Below are positions 1 to 8,996 of a stretch of 64,000 nucleotides of DNA, one piece after another (within the stretch, counting starts at the first letter, position 1; every line of letters starts with the position of its first letter). The position numbers were made by a program, and so were the translations under genes. The notes beneath the pieces are model-generated. The model ran no database searches. It was not told the origin of the DNA and saw nothing but the letters and a program-made list of their open reading frames with translations. The stretch covers positions 186,001 through 250,000 of the forward strand of contig JAWDKM010000006.1 in NCBI GenBank assembly GCA_032464575.1, written 5' to 3'. The DNA comes from Pontivivens sp032464575 (GTDB lineage Bacteria > Pseudomonadota > Alphaproteobacteria > Rhodobacterales > Rhodobacteraceae).

Positions 1-390
1 GGGTCTAGCCCTGCCGTGACATCCCTTTCCACCGTCCCGATCAAAGCGCCGGGACCGCGCGCAACCGAGCACTTCGGCAGCAACGGACCCCGCATAAGGC
101 CCGGGGCGGTAGCCTCCAGGGTCCCGCCCGCGGGACCGCGCCCGCCGCGGAGCTCCGCCGGCTCGCGCCTCGAACGCTCTACCCGCATGTCGGCGAGACA
201 GCGCTCGCCCTCCTGCCGGAAGGGCAATCTGGGGGTGTCGGTCGCGGACGGCACCGCGCGGACGGCGGAGCGGCCAATCCCCTCGATCTGATGCCGCGAG
301 CGCCCTCCGGTCGGCCGCCCTCGGCTCGGGACCCAGAAAGGGCATTCCCTCGGGTCGGTTCCGGTGCGTCACTCATGCCCGGACGGAGGC
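1..390. other. Gene-free leading stretch with REP-like palindromes
   Basis: No convincing gene is visible. Bases about 30-125 carry a CGTCCCG...GCGCCGGGACCGCGC...GGCCCGGGGCGGTAG pattern. It resembles blocks near 25850-25940 and 26070-26155, so it is probably a copy of the same dispersed non-coding repeat. Short reading frames here lack recognisable domains. Confidence 0.5.
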
Positions 391-396
391 AGCGAT

Positions 397-1085
397 GCGC
401 TGGGCATCTTGACTGACCGGGGCGCAGTCTGAGCGACTGAAGCCGGTTCTTCCCAACGGACCCAGAGGCGTTCCTCGCGTGGATGACCGGCGCGTCATCG
501 GAGGGATCGTGCATGTCCTGCAGTCGGGGTGCAGGTGGCGGAGTGCTCCGACGGCGTGCGGCACGTCCAAGGCGTTCTATAACCGGTTCGCCCTTGGGCC
601 GGCGGGGGGGAGAGCGGGTGTTCGCGGAGCCGTCCGGGGCGGGCGCGGGTCGCCTCCGGCGCTGATGATCGACGTGACCCGTATCAAGCCGCACCGCTCG
701 GCAGCCGGCGTGAACGGGGGCCATGTCCAGGCAATGCAGCGCCTGATTGTCCGCCCCGGCCACCGTGGCGATGCGCCCTCGGCCCCGGACCCTATCGCGA
801 GCGACGCGCCCGATAGCTGCCTCGCCGACGCCACCTGCGACGGCGACCGCTTGCGCGGTCCTGATCGCGCGCGGGACCCGGCCGGTGATCCCGAACGATC
901 CGACGCGCAGGCGACTGCACCCTGTCGACCGAAGAGCCTGCCGCGAGCGCAACGTGATCGAGCGCACCTTCAGCTGACAGAAGGACTGGCGGCACGTCGC
1001 CACGAGATATGACCGCCTTGCCGTGAACGACCATGCCGCTGTCGCTCTGGCGGCAATCTTCGTCTGTTGGTTATGGGCCCAGAGC
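397..1085 (+). pseudogene. Decayed IS5-family transposase remnant
   Basis: Pieces of an IS5/IS427-group transposase follow one another on the plus strand but in different frames. An N-terminal piece contains GVPRVDDRRVIGGIVHVLQ and SGCRWR (about 440-590). A middle piece has LMIDVTRIKPHRSAAG (about 660-710), where the first catalytic Asp would lie. A C-terminal piece has PVIPNDPTRRR, then RNVIERTF, then after another frame change WRHVATRYDRLA and AVALAAIFVCWLW (about 880-1080). In-frame stops and several frameshifts separate them, so no functional transposase can be made. Terminal inverted repeats and target-site duplications were not clearly identified, so the ends are approximate. Confidence 0.75.
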
Positions 1086-1219
1086 CCAGCGCGCCGTGCC
1101 GCCCGCCACCGGAGCGGGCGCGCGGGCGCCCGTGATCGGGCGACCTCGAGGCAGGGGGCCCCCCCGGGCATCGACACCCCACTTGCCTCCCCCAGTCCGG
1201 CCCGCTACGGCAAGGCGTC

Positions 1220-1975
1220 ATGCCCCGCTACGCCCTCCGCATCGAGTATCACGGCGCGCCCTTCGCCGGGTGGCAGCGCCAGCGCGCCCATTCCTCCGTC
1301 CAGCAGGCGGTGGAGGAGGCAATCGCGAAGCTGGGCGAGGAGACCACCGTCACCGGCGCGGGCCGCACCGATGCGGGCGTCCATGCGCGCGGTCAGATGG
1401 CACATCTGGACACGGCGCGCGACTGGGATCCCTTCCGCCTGTCGCAGGCGATCAACCACCACCTGCGCCCGCTGCCCGTGGCCGTTACTGCGGCCGCGCA
1501 GGTCGCCCCCGACTGGCACGCCCGCTTCTCCGCCATCTCGCGCCGCTACCTCTACCGGATCCTGCCGCGGCGCGCGCCCGCGGCCCTCGATGCCGGGCTG
1601 GTCTGGCAGGTGCGGCAGGAGATGGACGTGGACGCGATGCAGGAGGGCGCGAACCGGCTCCTCGGCCGACACGACTTCACCACCTTCCGCTCGACCATGT
1701 GCCAGGCGCAGAGCCCGGTGAAGACGCTCGACGCGCTCGACGTGCGGCGGAAGGGGGCGGAGGTCCACCTCCACGTGCGCGCCCGGTCGTTCCTCCACAA
1801 CCAGGTCCGCAGCTTCGCCGGAACGCTGGAGCGGGTGGGCGCCGGGGCGTGGACGCCCGACGACGTGCAGGCCGCGCTGGAGGCCCGCGACCGCGCTCGC
1901 TGCGGCCCCGTCGCGCCGCCGTACGGGCTCTACCTGATGGAGGTGGGCTACCCCGGGGATCCTTTCGCCGGCTGA
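1220..1975 (+). CDS. truA: tRNA pseudouridine(38-40) synthase TruA
   Basis: This cytoplasmic enzyme isomerises uridines 38-40 in the anticodon arm of many tRNAs to pseudouridine. The 251-residue product has the usual TruA length. It opens with YALRIEYHGAPFAGWQRQ and carries the active-site motif GAGRTDAGVHARGQ, with the catalytic Asp at about residue 51. The later RFSAISRRYLYRI and FLHNQVRSFAGTL segments are also typical. The start is the first ATG of the conserved N-terminus. It has no close co-directional partner: the next gene on the minus strand ends 6 bases downstream. Confidence 0.96.
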   Translation: MPRYALRIEYHGAPFAGWQRQRAHSSVQQAVEEAIAKLGEETTVTGAGRTDAGVHARGQMAHLDTARDWDPFRLSQAINHHLRPLPVAVTAAAQVAPDWHARFSAISRRYLYRILPRRAPAALDAGLVWQVRQEMDVDAMQEGANRLLGRHDFTTFRSTMCQAQSPVKTLDALDVRRKGAEVHLHVRARSFLHNQVRSFAGTLERVGAGAWTPDDVQAALEARDRARCGPVAPPYGLYLMEVGYPGDPFAG

Positions 1976-1981
1976 GCCCCT

Positions 1982-2485
1982 TCAGTCCGGCATCAGGAAC
2001 AGGTCGGTGTCCCCCGGATGTCCGCCCGCGGCCGTCAGCATGGCGTTGACCTGCCCGCGATGATGCGTCTGGTGGTTGAAGAAATGGACCACGAGCCCCG
2101 CCAGCGGCCGCGTGAGTTCACGCCCCGACGCGCCGGAGAACCAGGTCAGATCGCCCCGCAGCGTCTCGTCGTCGAGGCCCGCCGCCCAGTCCGCGATCAT
2201 GCGGTCCGTCTCGTTCCGCGCTGCGGTCAGCGTGCTCCAGTCCGGCTCCTCCTCCACCGATGCGGCGATGGAGCCCGCCTTCGGCTTCGGCGTCCCGTCA
2301 AACCGGCTCATCCACATCCGGTCGGCCCACAGGAGGTGGTTGAGCGTCTTCTCGATCGAGCCGAAGAAGGCGCCGCGCTCCGCCTGCCGCGCCCCGGCGT
2401 CCAGGCCGTCGGCGCAAGCGTATACGAGCCCGTTCTGCCAGGCGTTGTAGCGCGCCATCATGCGCGCCCAGTCCGAAGAGATCAT
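1982..2485 (-). CDS. DinB-family protein
   Basis: The 167-residue product is a DinB/YfiT-like four-helix protein, a family with a three-histidine metal site; the physiological role is generally unknown. Visible landmarks are IEKTLNHLLWADRMW near residue 45 and FFNHQTHHRGQVNAML near residue 135, whose histidines are the expected metal ligands. The reading frame stays open further upstream, but the start at 2485 is preceded by GGAGGA at good spacing, and an earlier start would run into the divergent NTPase gene. The two divergent starts are only 49 bases apart. Its 3' end faces truA. Confidence 0.85.
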   Translation of the reverse strand: MISSDWARMMARYNAWQNGLVYACADGLDAGARQAERGAFFGSIEKTLNHLLWADRMWMSRFDGTPKPKAGSIAASVEEEPDWSTLTAARNETDRMIADWAAGLDDETLRGDLTWFSGASGRELTRPLAGLVVHFFNHQTHHRGQVNAMLTAAGGHPGDTDLFLMPD

Positions 2486-2534
2486 CGCGGTCCTCCATCT
2501 TGCACCGTGCGAGCCTAGCGCCGAAGCTCCGCCG

Positions 2535-3875
2535 ATGGAAAAGGTCAACGACGTCCTGGGGCGGAGCGAAGACGCTGAGACCGTCGCCCGTTTCGCCGCC
2601 GCCCGCGCGACCGGCCCGCAGGGCCTGGTGCTCAACGTCGATGCGGCGTGGGGCATGGGCAAGACCACCTTCCTGCGCCTCCTGAAGGAGCGCCTCGGCG
2701 ACGACGCGGTGATGGTGAACGCCTGGGAAAGCGACTTCGCCGACGACCCCCTGCTGCCGGTGCTCGAGGCGGTGACGGAGCGGCTCGGCAAGGATGGCAG
2801 TCCGAAGCTCGACAAGTTGCGGGACACCGGGCAGCGTATCGCCCTCAGCTTCATGACCGGTGCGCTCCGCAAGGGCATCTCGCTGATGACGGGCGGTGCG
2901 TCCGACGGCCTGCTGGACATGGGCGCGGCCGGTGCGGAGGCCGTGATGACCCGCGAGGCGGACACGCTGCTGAAGCGCTTCGAGAAGCAGGCCGAGACCG
3001 TTCGCGACTTCCGCAGGACGCTGGCGGAGGCCGTGGCGGAGCGCGACACCCCCCTCCACATCCTGATCGACGAGCTCGACCGCTGCCGGCCCACCTACGC
3101 CATCGAAATGCTGGAGCGCATCAAGCACCTCTTCGGGGTGAGCAACGTCGCCTTCGTGATCGCGACGGATACGGAGCAACTCCAACACTCCATCCGCGCG
3201 GTCTATGGCGAAGGGTTCGACGCGAAGGCCTACCTACGGCGCTTCTTCGACCGGACGTACCGGTTCGATGAGCCGGATCTAAGGTCTTATGCAAAACATC
3301 TGTTCGAGATAGCCAAGTTTGATACTGGGCGTATAGCAATGCCGTGGGGCGCAGATCCAATACTGTTCTTTGGAGATTTCTGTCAAAAGACTGGGCTTAC
3401 ACTACGCGATATGGATCAGTGTTTTGCTATCATCGATACCGTAGTAACCCTTTGGGATCAGAAGCCTAAAGTAAATCTCGGTGTCTTGATGCCCTTTGTG
3501 ATGCTACATCAACGCAATGACATCAAGGCGTTCGAAGCATTGGCGCGACGCTCGATTGATGAGGTCGGTAGCTTGCGTCTCCCGCCAATAGATATCTCAT
3601 TCGGTGTCGTTCGTACTCGCGACTATGAAACACTCAAGGAGTTCGACTTTGAGAGGCTCTGGTGGCCATTTTTCAAAACGCTCATCAAGAACTTGCCCGA
3701 TTTTCGGCCGTTGCTCGGTGAAGGCGATCTAGACCCGGTCCAAACCGAAGCGGCAGCTGTAATACAAGACAACACCTTGTTTGACCCCAATAGCGATTAC
3801 CGCTCCAGACTGTGCCTTCTCCTCCGCTACCCCAAACTCGTCCGGCAGGCGGGTCGTATGAAGGTGCTGGACTAG
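2535..3875 (+). CDS. KAP-family P-loop NTPase
   Basis: The 446-residue product belongs to the KAP P-loop NTPases, a family with members implicated in phage exclusion (PifA) and other membrane-associated roles; no specific function can be assigned. Walker A is AAWGMGKTTF (residues 37-46, Lys43). Walker B is LHILIDELDRCRP (about 174-186), followed by the typical IKHLFGVSNVAFVIATD. The start at 2535 is inside a longer open frame and was chosen because the upstream part overlaps the DinB gene. Base composition changes sharply near 3280: the first half is GC-rich like its surroundings, while the second half is about 45-50 % GC by eye with rare A/T-ending codons. The stop overlaps the convergent CoxG-like gene. 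Confidence 0.85.
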   Translation: MEKVNDVLGRSEDAETVARFAAARATGPQGLVLNVDAAWGMGKTTFLRLLKERLGDDAVMVNAWESDFADDPLLPVLEAVTERLGKDGSPKLDKLRDTGQRIALSFMTGALRKGISLMTGGASDGLLDMGAAGAEAVMTREADTLLKRFEKQAETVRDFRRTLAEAVAERDTPLHILIDELDRCRPTYAIEMLERIKHLFGVSNVAFVIATDTEQLQHSIRAVYGEGFDAKAYLRRFFDRTYRFDEPDLRSYAKHLFEIAKFDTGRIAMPWGADPILFFGDFCQKTGLTLRDMDQCFAIIDTVVTLWDQKPKVNLGVLMPFVMLHQRNDIKAFEALARRSIDEVGSLRLPPIDISFGVVRTRDYETLKEFDFERLWWPFFKTLIKNLPDFRPLLGEGDLDPVQTEAAAVIQDNTLFDPNSDYRSRLCLLLRYPKLVRQAGRMKVLD

Positions 3876-4330
3876 GTCGTCTCCGCCCCGGCCCCCTCCA
3901 CCTCGTCCTTGAAGCGTTCGAAGAACTGGTCGGCCATCTTCTTGGCGAACCCGTCCACGATACGGCTGCCGAGCTGGGCGAGCTTGCCGCCCACCTTGGC
4001 GTCGACGGTGTAGGCGAGCTCCGTGCCCTCCGGGATCTCCGTCAGCTTCACGTCCGCGGCCCCCTTGGCGAAGCCCGCGGCCCCGCCCTTGCCCTCGCCG
4101 ACGAGGCGGTAGCTCTCGGGCGGCACCACGTCTTCCAGCGTCACGCCGCCCTTGAAGGTCGCCTTCACGGGGCCGACCTTCTGGACGACGGTGGCCTCGA
4201 AGCCGTCCTCGGGCGAACCGGTCAGCTCCTGGCAGCCGGGAATGCAGGCCCTGAGCACGTCGGGATCGTTGAGCGCGGCCCAGACGGTGGCACGCGGGGC
4301 CGCGATCTCGCGGGTTCCGGACATTTCCAT
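3872..4330 (-). CDS. CoxG-like SRPBCC protein (CO dehydrogenase subunit G family)
   Basis: The 152-residue product resembles CoxG, a START/Bet v1-like (SRPBCC) protein. Members occur with CO dehydrogenases, but many, as here, stand alone. Visible features are the start EMSGTREIAAPRATVWAALND, the segment VLRACIPGCQELTG, and a C-terminal helix DGFAKKMADQFFERF. The start at 4330 has GGAGG nine bases upstream; the open frame extends to 4393 but without a better site. No CO dehydrogenase subunits are nearby, so a role in CO oxidation is not implied. Its stop codon overlaps the stop of the KAP NTPase gene. Confidence 0.88.
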   Translation of the reverse strand: MEMSGTREIAAPRATVWAALNDPDVLRACIPGCQELTGSPEDGFEATVVQKVGPVKATFKGGVTLEDVVPPESYRLVGEGKGGAAGFAKGAADVKLTEIPEGTELAYTVDAKVGGKLAQLGSRIVDGFAKKMADQFFERFKDEVEGAGAETT

Positions 4331-4549
4331 AGGGGCCTCCTTCGGTTTCGGCACAGGTAGGCACGGGGCGGGCCGGTTTGCAATCGGTGGCACGACGGGA
4401 GGCCGGCGCCCGAGCCTGGGTGGGCGTCGCCCGAGGTTCCGAGTGTCGCGTGATGCGGAGTGTCATGGTCCGGATCGACCGGGCCATCTCCCGATGAAGG
4501 ATATGCCCGGATCGGACCCGGCGATGACGTCGCACGAGACGCGGAGAGA

Positions 4550-4568
4550 TCCCGGATCCGGTCCGGGA
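4550..4568 (-). terminator. Hairpin downstream of smpB, possible terminator
   Basis: TCCCGGA and TCCGGGA form a perfect 7-base inverted repeat with a 5-base loop, 21 bases past the smpB stop. There is no clear T-tract, so it may equally be part of the REP-like repeats in 4400-4590. Confidence 0.35.
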
Positions 4569-4588
4569 CGATGAACCTGCAGCCTTCG

Positions 4589-5065
4589 TCAGTTTCCCAG
4601 GAGCCGTGCCTTCTGGCGCTGCCAGTCGCGCTTCTTCTCCGTGTCGCGCTTGTCGGCCTTCTTCTTGCCCTTGGCGAGCCCGATCAGCAGCTTCGCGCGG
4701 CCGCGGTCGTTGAAATACATCCGCAGCGGCACCAGCGTCATGCCCTCGCGCCCCACGCCCTGCCAGAGCTTCGCGAGTTCCTTCTTCGAGACCAAGAGCT
4801 TGCGCCGCCGCCGCTCGTCATGGCCGAAGGCGCGGTTCATCGCCTGGCCGAAGGGGGCCACGTAGGAGTTGATGAGCCACAGCTCCCCGTCCTCCACGCT
4901 CGCATAGCTCTCCGCGATGTTCGCACCGCCTTCGCGCAGCGACTTCACCTCCGAGCCCTGGAGGACGATGCCCGCCTCCAGCGTATCCTCGATGGCATAG
5001 TCGTAGCGCGCGCGGCGGTTCTCCGCGATCAGCTTCGAGTTGGGGTCGCTCTTCTTCTGGGCCAT
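4589..5065 (-). CDS. smpB: SsrA-binding protein SmpB
   Basis: SmpB binds tmRNA and is required for trans-translation, the rescue of stalled ribosomes. The 158-residue product has the family length. It shows the N-terminal IAENRRARYDYAIEDTLEAG, the core GSEVKSLREGGANIAESYA, and the basic C-terminal tail KGKKKADKRDTEKKRDWQR that folds into the ribosomal decoding site. It lies 21 bases after dapA on the same strand and is probably co-transcribed with it; this pairing is common in alphaproteobacteria. Confidence 0.97.
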   Translation of the reverse strand: MAQKKSDPNSKLIAENRRARYDYAIEDTLEAGIVLQGSEVKSLREGGANIAESYASVEDGELWLINSYVAPFGQAMNRAFGHDERRRRKLLVSKKELAKLWQGVGREGMTLVPLRMYFNDRGRAKLLIGLAKGKKKADKRDTEKKRDWQRQKARLLGN

Positions 5066-5086
5066 CGGGAACAGATAGGGGCTGCG

Positions 5087-5965
5087 TCAGCCGTTCAACA
5101 GGCCGGCATGGACCATCGCGTCGCGCACCTTCGCCTTCGTTGCGTCCGTGGCCCCCACCAGCGGCAGCCGCACCTCGTCCGAGCAGCGGCCGAGCAGCGA
5201 CAGCGCGTATTTCGTGGGCACCGGGTTGGGCTCCATGAAGGCGGCGCGGAACAGCGGGAACAGCCGGTCGTGGATCGCGCGGGCCGCATCGTAGTCGCCT
5301 TCCGCACAGGCGTTCTGCATCTCGGCGCTCAGCCGCGGCGCGATGTTGCCGACCGTGGTGATGCAACCGTGCCCGCCCTGCGCATTGACCGCCAGCGCGA
5401 TCTCGTCATTGCCAGAGAGCTGGATGAACTCCTCGCCACACGAGATCTTCTGGTCCGAGATGCGGGAGACGTCGCCGGTCGCGTCCTTCACGCCCACCAC
5501 CCGCGGCAGCTTGGCAAGCGCGCCCATCGTCTCCACGCTGATGTCGACGACCGAGCGGGAGGGGATGTTGTAGAGCAGGATCGGCAGGTCGCACGCCGCG
5601 TGGATCGCCTCGAAATGGGCGACGATGCCGCGCTGGCTGGGCTTGTTGTAGTAGGGCGTGACCACGAGGATGCCGTCCGCGCCCACGCTCTCGGCATACT
5701 GGGCGAAGCGGACCGCCTCGACCGTGTTGTTGGAGCCTGCGCCCGCGATGACCTTCAGCCGGCCCGCGGCTTCCTCCACCACGATCTTCACGACGCGCTC
5801 GTGCTCCTCATGCGTCAGCGTCGGGCTCTCGCCCGTGGTACCGACCGGGACCAGCCCGTGGGAGCCTTCGGCGACGTGCCAGTTCACCAGATCGCGCAGC
5901 GCTTTCTCATCGACCCCACCGTCCTTGAACGGCGTGATGAGCGCTGGGATGGATCCGTGGAACAT
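5087..5965 (-). CDS. dapA: 4-hydroxy-tetrahydrodipicolinate synthase
   Basis: DapA condenses pyruvate with aspartate semialdehyde, the first committed step to diaminopimelate and lysine. The 292-residue product has the GTTGES phosphate-type loop (42-47), YYNKPSQRG, the catalytic Tyr in LLYNIPSRS (about 132), and the Schiff-base Lys in VVGVKDATGD (Lys160). The start at 5965 fits the conserved MFHGSIPALITPF. It heads a dapA-smpB unit. dapB, two steps later in the pathway, is 15 kb away at 20940. It is divergent from the lytic transglycosylase gene. Confidence 0.97.
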   Translation of the reverse strand: MFHGSIPALITPFKDGGVDEKALRDLVNWHVAEGSHGLVPVGTTGESPTLTHEEHERVVKIVVEEAAGRLKVIAGAGSNNTVEAVRFAQYAESVGADGILVVTPYYNKPSQRGIVAHFEAIHAACDLPILLYNIPSRSVVDISVETMGALAKLPRVVGVKDATGDVSRISDQKISCGEEFIQLSGNDEIALAVNAQGGHGCITTVGNIAPRLSAEMQNACAEGDYDAARAIHDRLFPLFRAAFMEPNPVPTKYALSLLGRCSDEVRLPLVGATDATKAKVRDAMVHAGLLNG

Positions 5966-6105
5966 GACGTGCCTCCGATTGGCAACTTGAGCGGAATACC
6001 GCGCAAGCGTGAATTGATGCGGGGCCGGGTCTACCTTACGCCGAAGACAGGCCGGTGCGTCCGGTGGTTCTAGTTGATTCGTGCCCTTTGTCGAGGTCGA
6101 TTGTC

Positions 6106-8058
6106 ATGCGTCTGATGCCTGCCCTGGTTGCCGTTTGTCTTGCCGTCACGCCCGCCGCGGGGGCCCAGGTCTCCGACCAGGCGGGCCTCCGCATGGCCGA
6201 GGCGCTCCGCGCCGGGATCCAGCGCGATTGGTCGCTGGCCGAGAGCCTCGCCCGTGAGACGGGGGAGCCGGTGGCCCGCGAGGTCGTCACGTGGACCCGG
6301 CTGCGGACCGGCGAGGGAAGCTGGAACGAGTATCTCGACTTCCTCGAGCGCAACGCCGACTGGCCCGGTCTCAGCCGGATGCGCCGGGCTGGTGAGACGC
6401 GGATCCCGGCCAGTGCCGATCCCATGGACGTCTTCCTGTTCTTCGGGGACGACGATCCGCAGACCGGCCTCGGTGCGCTCCGTCTGGCCGAGGCGCAGGC
6501 GGCCCTCGGCCGCGGGCGGGAAGCCGACGGCACCCTCGTGCGCGCCTGGCGGGAGCTGTCGCTCAACACGCTGGAGGAACAGCTCATCGCGGCCCAGGCG
6601 CCGCGTCTGCTGGAGCCGCACCACGTCGCCCGCCTCGACAACGCCATCTGGGACGGCCGGCTGAGCGAGGCCGCCCGCATGGAGCCGCGCGTGTCCGCCG
6701 CCTGGCGCTCGCTGGCCGAGGCGCGCATCGCACTGCGCCGGAACGAGAACGGCGTGAACGACCTGATCGACGCGGTGCCGGCGGAGCTCGCCGATCATCC
6801 GGGCCTTGCCTATGACCGATTCGTCTGGCGGCGGGAGCGGGGGCTCGACACCGCGCAGGAGCTGCTGCGCGCGCAATCGACCTCCGCCGCCGAGCTCGGC
6901 CAGCCCGAGGCCTGGGCACGTGCCCGCCGCAACTACGCGCGGGCGGAGATGCGCATCGGCAACGTGTCGCGCGCCTACGAGCTTGCCTCGCGCCACTTCC
7001 TGACGGAGGGCCCGGACTACGCCGATCTGGAATGGCTGTCGGGCTACATCCAGTTGCGCCGCCTGCGCAGCGCGGAGCGTGCCATCCCTCATTTCCAGCG
7101 GTTCGAGGAGGCGGTGGAGACGCCGATCTCGCTGGGGCGCGCGGGCTACTGGCTGGGCCGCGCCTATGAGGGCGTCGGCAACGTCGCGGCGGCACGGGCG
7201 GCCTTCGAGCGGGGGGCGGAGCACCAGTCGACCTTCTACGGCCAGCTTGCCGCGCAGCGCCTCGGCCTGCCCGCCGATCCGGCGTTCTCGGCGCAACGGC
7301 GGATGGACTGGCAGGGCGCGTCCTTCGCCAGCGACCCGCGACTGACCGCGGCGGCCCTGCTCTACGCCGCGGACGACTGGTCGAACGGCGAGCTCTTCCT
7401 GCGGCGCATCGCCCTCGACCTCGCCGACCCGGCCGAGACCGTGGCCATCGCCGACTTCGCCATCGAGGTGCTGGAGCGGCCCGACAGTGCCGTGCGCCTC
7501 TCGAAGTTCGCCGCTCGCGAGACGGGGGAGGCGTTCCCCGCGACGTCCTATCCGCTGCTCGATCTGTCTGGCGTGCGCACCGCACTGCCGCCCGAACTGG
7601 TGATGTCGCTCGCCCGGCAGGAAAGCGAGCTCAACACCAACGCCGTCAGCCGCGTCGGCGCGCGCGGGCTGATGCAGCTCATGCCCGGCACGGCGCAGGA
7701 CGTCTCGCGCCAGCTCGGCATTCCGTACTCCGCGTCCGGTCTCACGCAGGATCCCGACTACAACATCCGCCTCGGCACGACCTACCTCGCCGACCTGATG
7801 GACCGGTTCGACGGCTCCTATGTCCTGTCCGCCGTCGGCTACAATGCGGGGCCCGGCCGCTCCCGCCAGTGGTCGCAGCGCTATGGCGACCCGCGACGCA
7901 TGGACCTCGACCGGACGATCGACTGGATCGAGCACATCCCCTTCACCGAGACCCGCAACTACGTGATGCGCGTGATCGAGGGGATGCACGTCTATCGCCA
8001 GCGGCTGGAGGGCGGCCCCGTGCCGCTGCGCATCGAGGCGGATCTGACCGCCGGTTGA
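6106..8058 (+). CDS. Soluble lytic murein transglycosylase (Slt-like)
   Basis: This periplasmic enzyme cleaves peptidoglycan to 1,6-anhydro-muropeptides. The 650-residue product starts with a signal peptide, MRLMPALVAVCLAVTPAAGAQ. A long alpha-helical superhelix region follows (about 25-480), as in Slt70. The C-terminal SLT domain (about 500-630) has the catalytic Glu in LARQESELN, then GARGLMQLMPGTA and GYNAGPG. The start at 6106 is chosen for the signal peptide; the frame is open from 6055. A GAGGT lies about 10 bases upstream. The gene faces the EamA transporter gene, with 40 bases between. Confidence 0.93.
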   Translation: MRLMPALVAVCLAVTPAAGAQVSDQAGLRMAEALRAGIQRDWSLAESLARETGEPVAREVVTWTRLRTGEGSWNEYLDFLERNADWPGLSRMRRAGETRIPASADPMDVFLFFGDDDPQTGLGALRLAEAQAALGRGREADGTLVRAWRELSLNTLEEQLIAAQAPRLLEPHHVARLDNAIWDGRLSEAARMEPRVSAAWRSLAEARIALRRNENGVNDLIDAVPAELADHPGLAYDRFVWRRERGLDTAQELLRAQSTSAAELGQPEAWARARRNYARAEMRIGNVSRAYELASRHFLTEGPDYADLEWLSGYIQLRRLRSAERAIPHFQRFEEAVETPISLGRAGYWLGRAYEGVGNVAAARAAFERGAEHQSTFYGQLAAQRLGLPADPAFSAQRRMDWQGASFASDPRLTAAALLYAADDWSNGELFLRRIALDLADPAETVAIADFAIEVLERPDSAVRLSKFAARETGEAFPATSYPLLDLSGVRTALPPELVMSLARQESELNTNAVSRVGARGLMQLMPGTAQDVSRQLGIPYSASGLTQDPDYNIRLGTTYLADLMDRFDGSYVLSAVGYNAGPGRSRQWSQRYGDPRRMDLDRTIDWIEHIPFTETRNYVMRVIEGMHVYRQRLEGGPVPLRIEADLTAG

Positions 8059-8098
8059 GGCGGGGCTGGCGTATTTGGGGAAAGATGAAGCGGCGGGC
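8059..8098. repeat. Copy of the GGCGGG-ATATTT intergenic element (diverged)
   Basis: The 40 bases between two convergent stops read GGCGGGGCTGGCGTATTTGG then GGAAAGATGAAGCGG. This matches the pattern seen at 20836, 40064, 41725 and 43275. No gene fits here. The element may act as a 3' boundary or terminator; that is inference. Confidence 0.5.
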
Positions 8099-8965
8099 TC
8101 AACGCGTCCGCCGCTCCCGCCACAGCGTGTAGAGACCGGCGCCGACGATGAGGCTCGCACCGGCCGTCGTCCACGGGTCCAGCGCCTCGTGGAAGACGGT
8201 GAGGCCGATGGCCGTGGCGAAGACGAGCTGGAAATAGGCGAAGGGCTGAACCGTGCCCGCCTCCGCCGCCTCGTAGGTCTTGATGAGCAGCCAGTGCCCG
8301 CCCGCACCCGTGATGCAGAGCGCCCCCATCCACAGCCAGTCGGGGCCGGTCATCGGCTCCCAGAAGAACGGACCGACGCAGGTGATCGCGACGGCACCCG
8401 CCACGCCGGTCCAGAAGAAGGAGGTCGCCGCCGTGTCGTCCCGTGCCGCGCGCCGCGTGAGCAGGCCGTAGAGTGCGAACATCAGGGCCGCGAGCAGCGG
8501 CACCAGCGCCTCGGGCGCGAAGACGCGGAGGCCGGGGCGCAGGATGATGAGCACGCCGACAAAGCCCACGCCGATCGCGACCCAGCGCCGCCAGCCCACC
8601 CGCTCGCCCAGCACGGGGCCGGACAGGGCGGCGATCAGGAGCGGGTAGAGCGTGAAGATCGCGTGGCTCTCCACCAGTCCCAGGAGGGTGAAGGCGAGCA
8701 CCATGACGCAGATCTCGGCCACCAGCAGCAGCCCACGCCCAATCTGCAGCAGCGGCTGCGTGGTGCGGGCCGTCGCCATCACGCCGCCCGGCTGGCTCGC
8801 CGACAGGGCGATGACGAAGGCGGCGAAGAACCAGTAGCGGATCATCACCACCATGATGACGTTGTATTCGGAGGCGAGGTGCTGGCTGATCCCGTCCTGC
8901 ACGGCGAAGACGAAGGTGGTGGCGATCATCAGCGCGATGCCGCGCCGCGCGTCGTTCGATTGCAT
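8099..8965 (-). CDS. EamA-family (DMT) transporter
   Basis: The 288-residue product is an inner-membrane protein of the drug/metabolite transporter superfamily with about ten hydrophobic segments in two EamA repeats. Landmarks are IALMIATTFVFAVQDGIS at the N-terminus, TLYPLLIAALSGPVLGERV at the end of repeat 1 and FQLVFATAIGLTVFHEALD in repeat 2. The substrate cannot be told from sequence. The start at 8965 is preceded by GGAGGTGA; upstream codons in the same frame would overlap the divergent RluA gene. A second EamA gene lies at 16568. Confidence 0.9.
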   Translation of the reverse strand: MQSNDARRGIALMIATTFVFAVQDGISQHLASEYNVIMVVMIRYWFFAAFVIALSASQPGGVMATARTTQPLLQIGRGLLLVAEICVMVLAFTLLGLVESHAIFTLYPLLIAALSGPVLGERVGWRRWVAIGVGFVGVLIILRPGLRVFAPEALVPLLAALMFALYGLLTRRAARDDTAATSFFWTGVAGAVAITCVGPFFWEPMTGPDWLWMGALCITGAGGHWLLIKTYEAAEAGTVQPFAYFQLVFATAIGLTVFHEALDPWTTAGASLIVGAGLYTLWRERRTR

Positions 8966-8996
8966 CGCGTCACCTCCGGCGGGTAGGTGAGGGTGC

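Noticed and set aside
2298..3188. 296-codon minus-strand frame across the KAP NTPase start
   Set aside because: It is antisense to the Walker A and B region of the NTPase and shows no family.
3729..4535. 268-codon minus-strand frame over the CoxG-like gene
   Set aside because: It overlaps the well-supported CoxG-like frame in another phase and has Arg/Gly-rich shadow content.
6070..8307. 745-codon open frame on the minus strand
   Set aside because: It lies fully antisense to the lytic transglycosylase gene, is rich in Arg/Gly/His typical of GC-rich shadows, and shows no domain.
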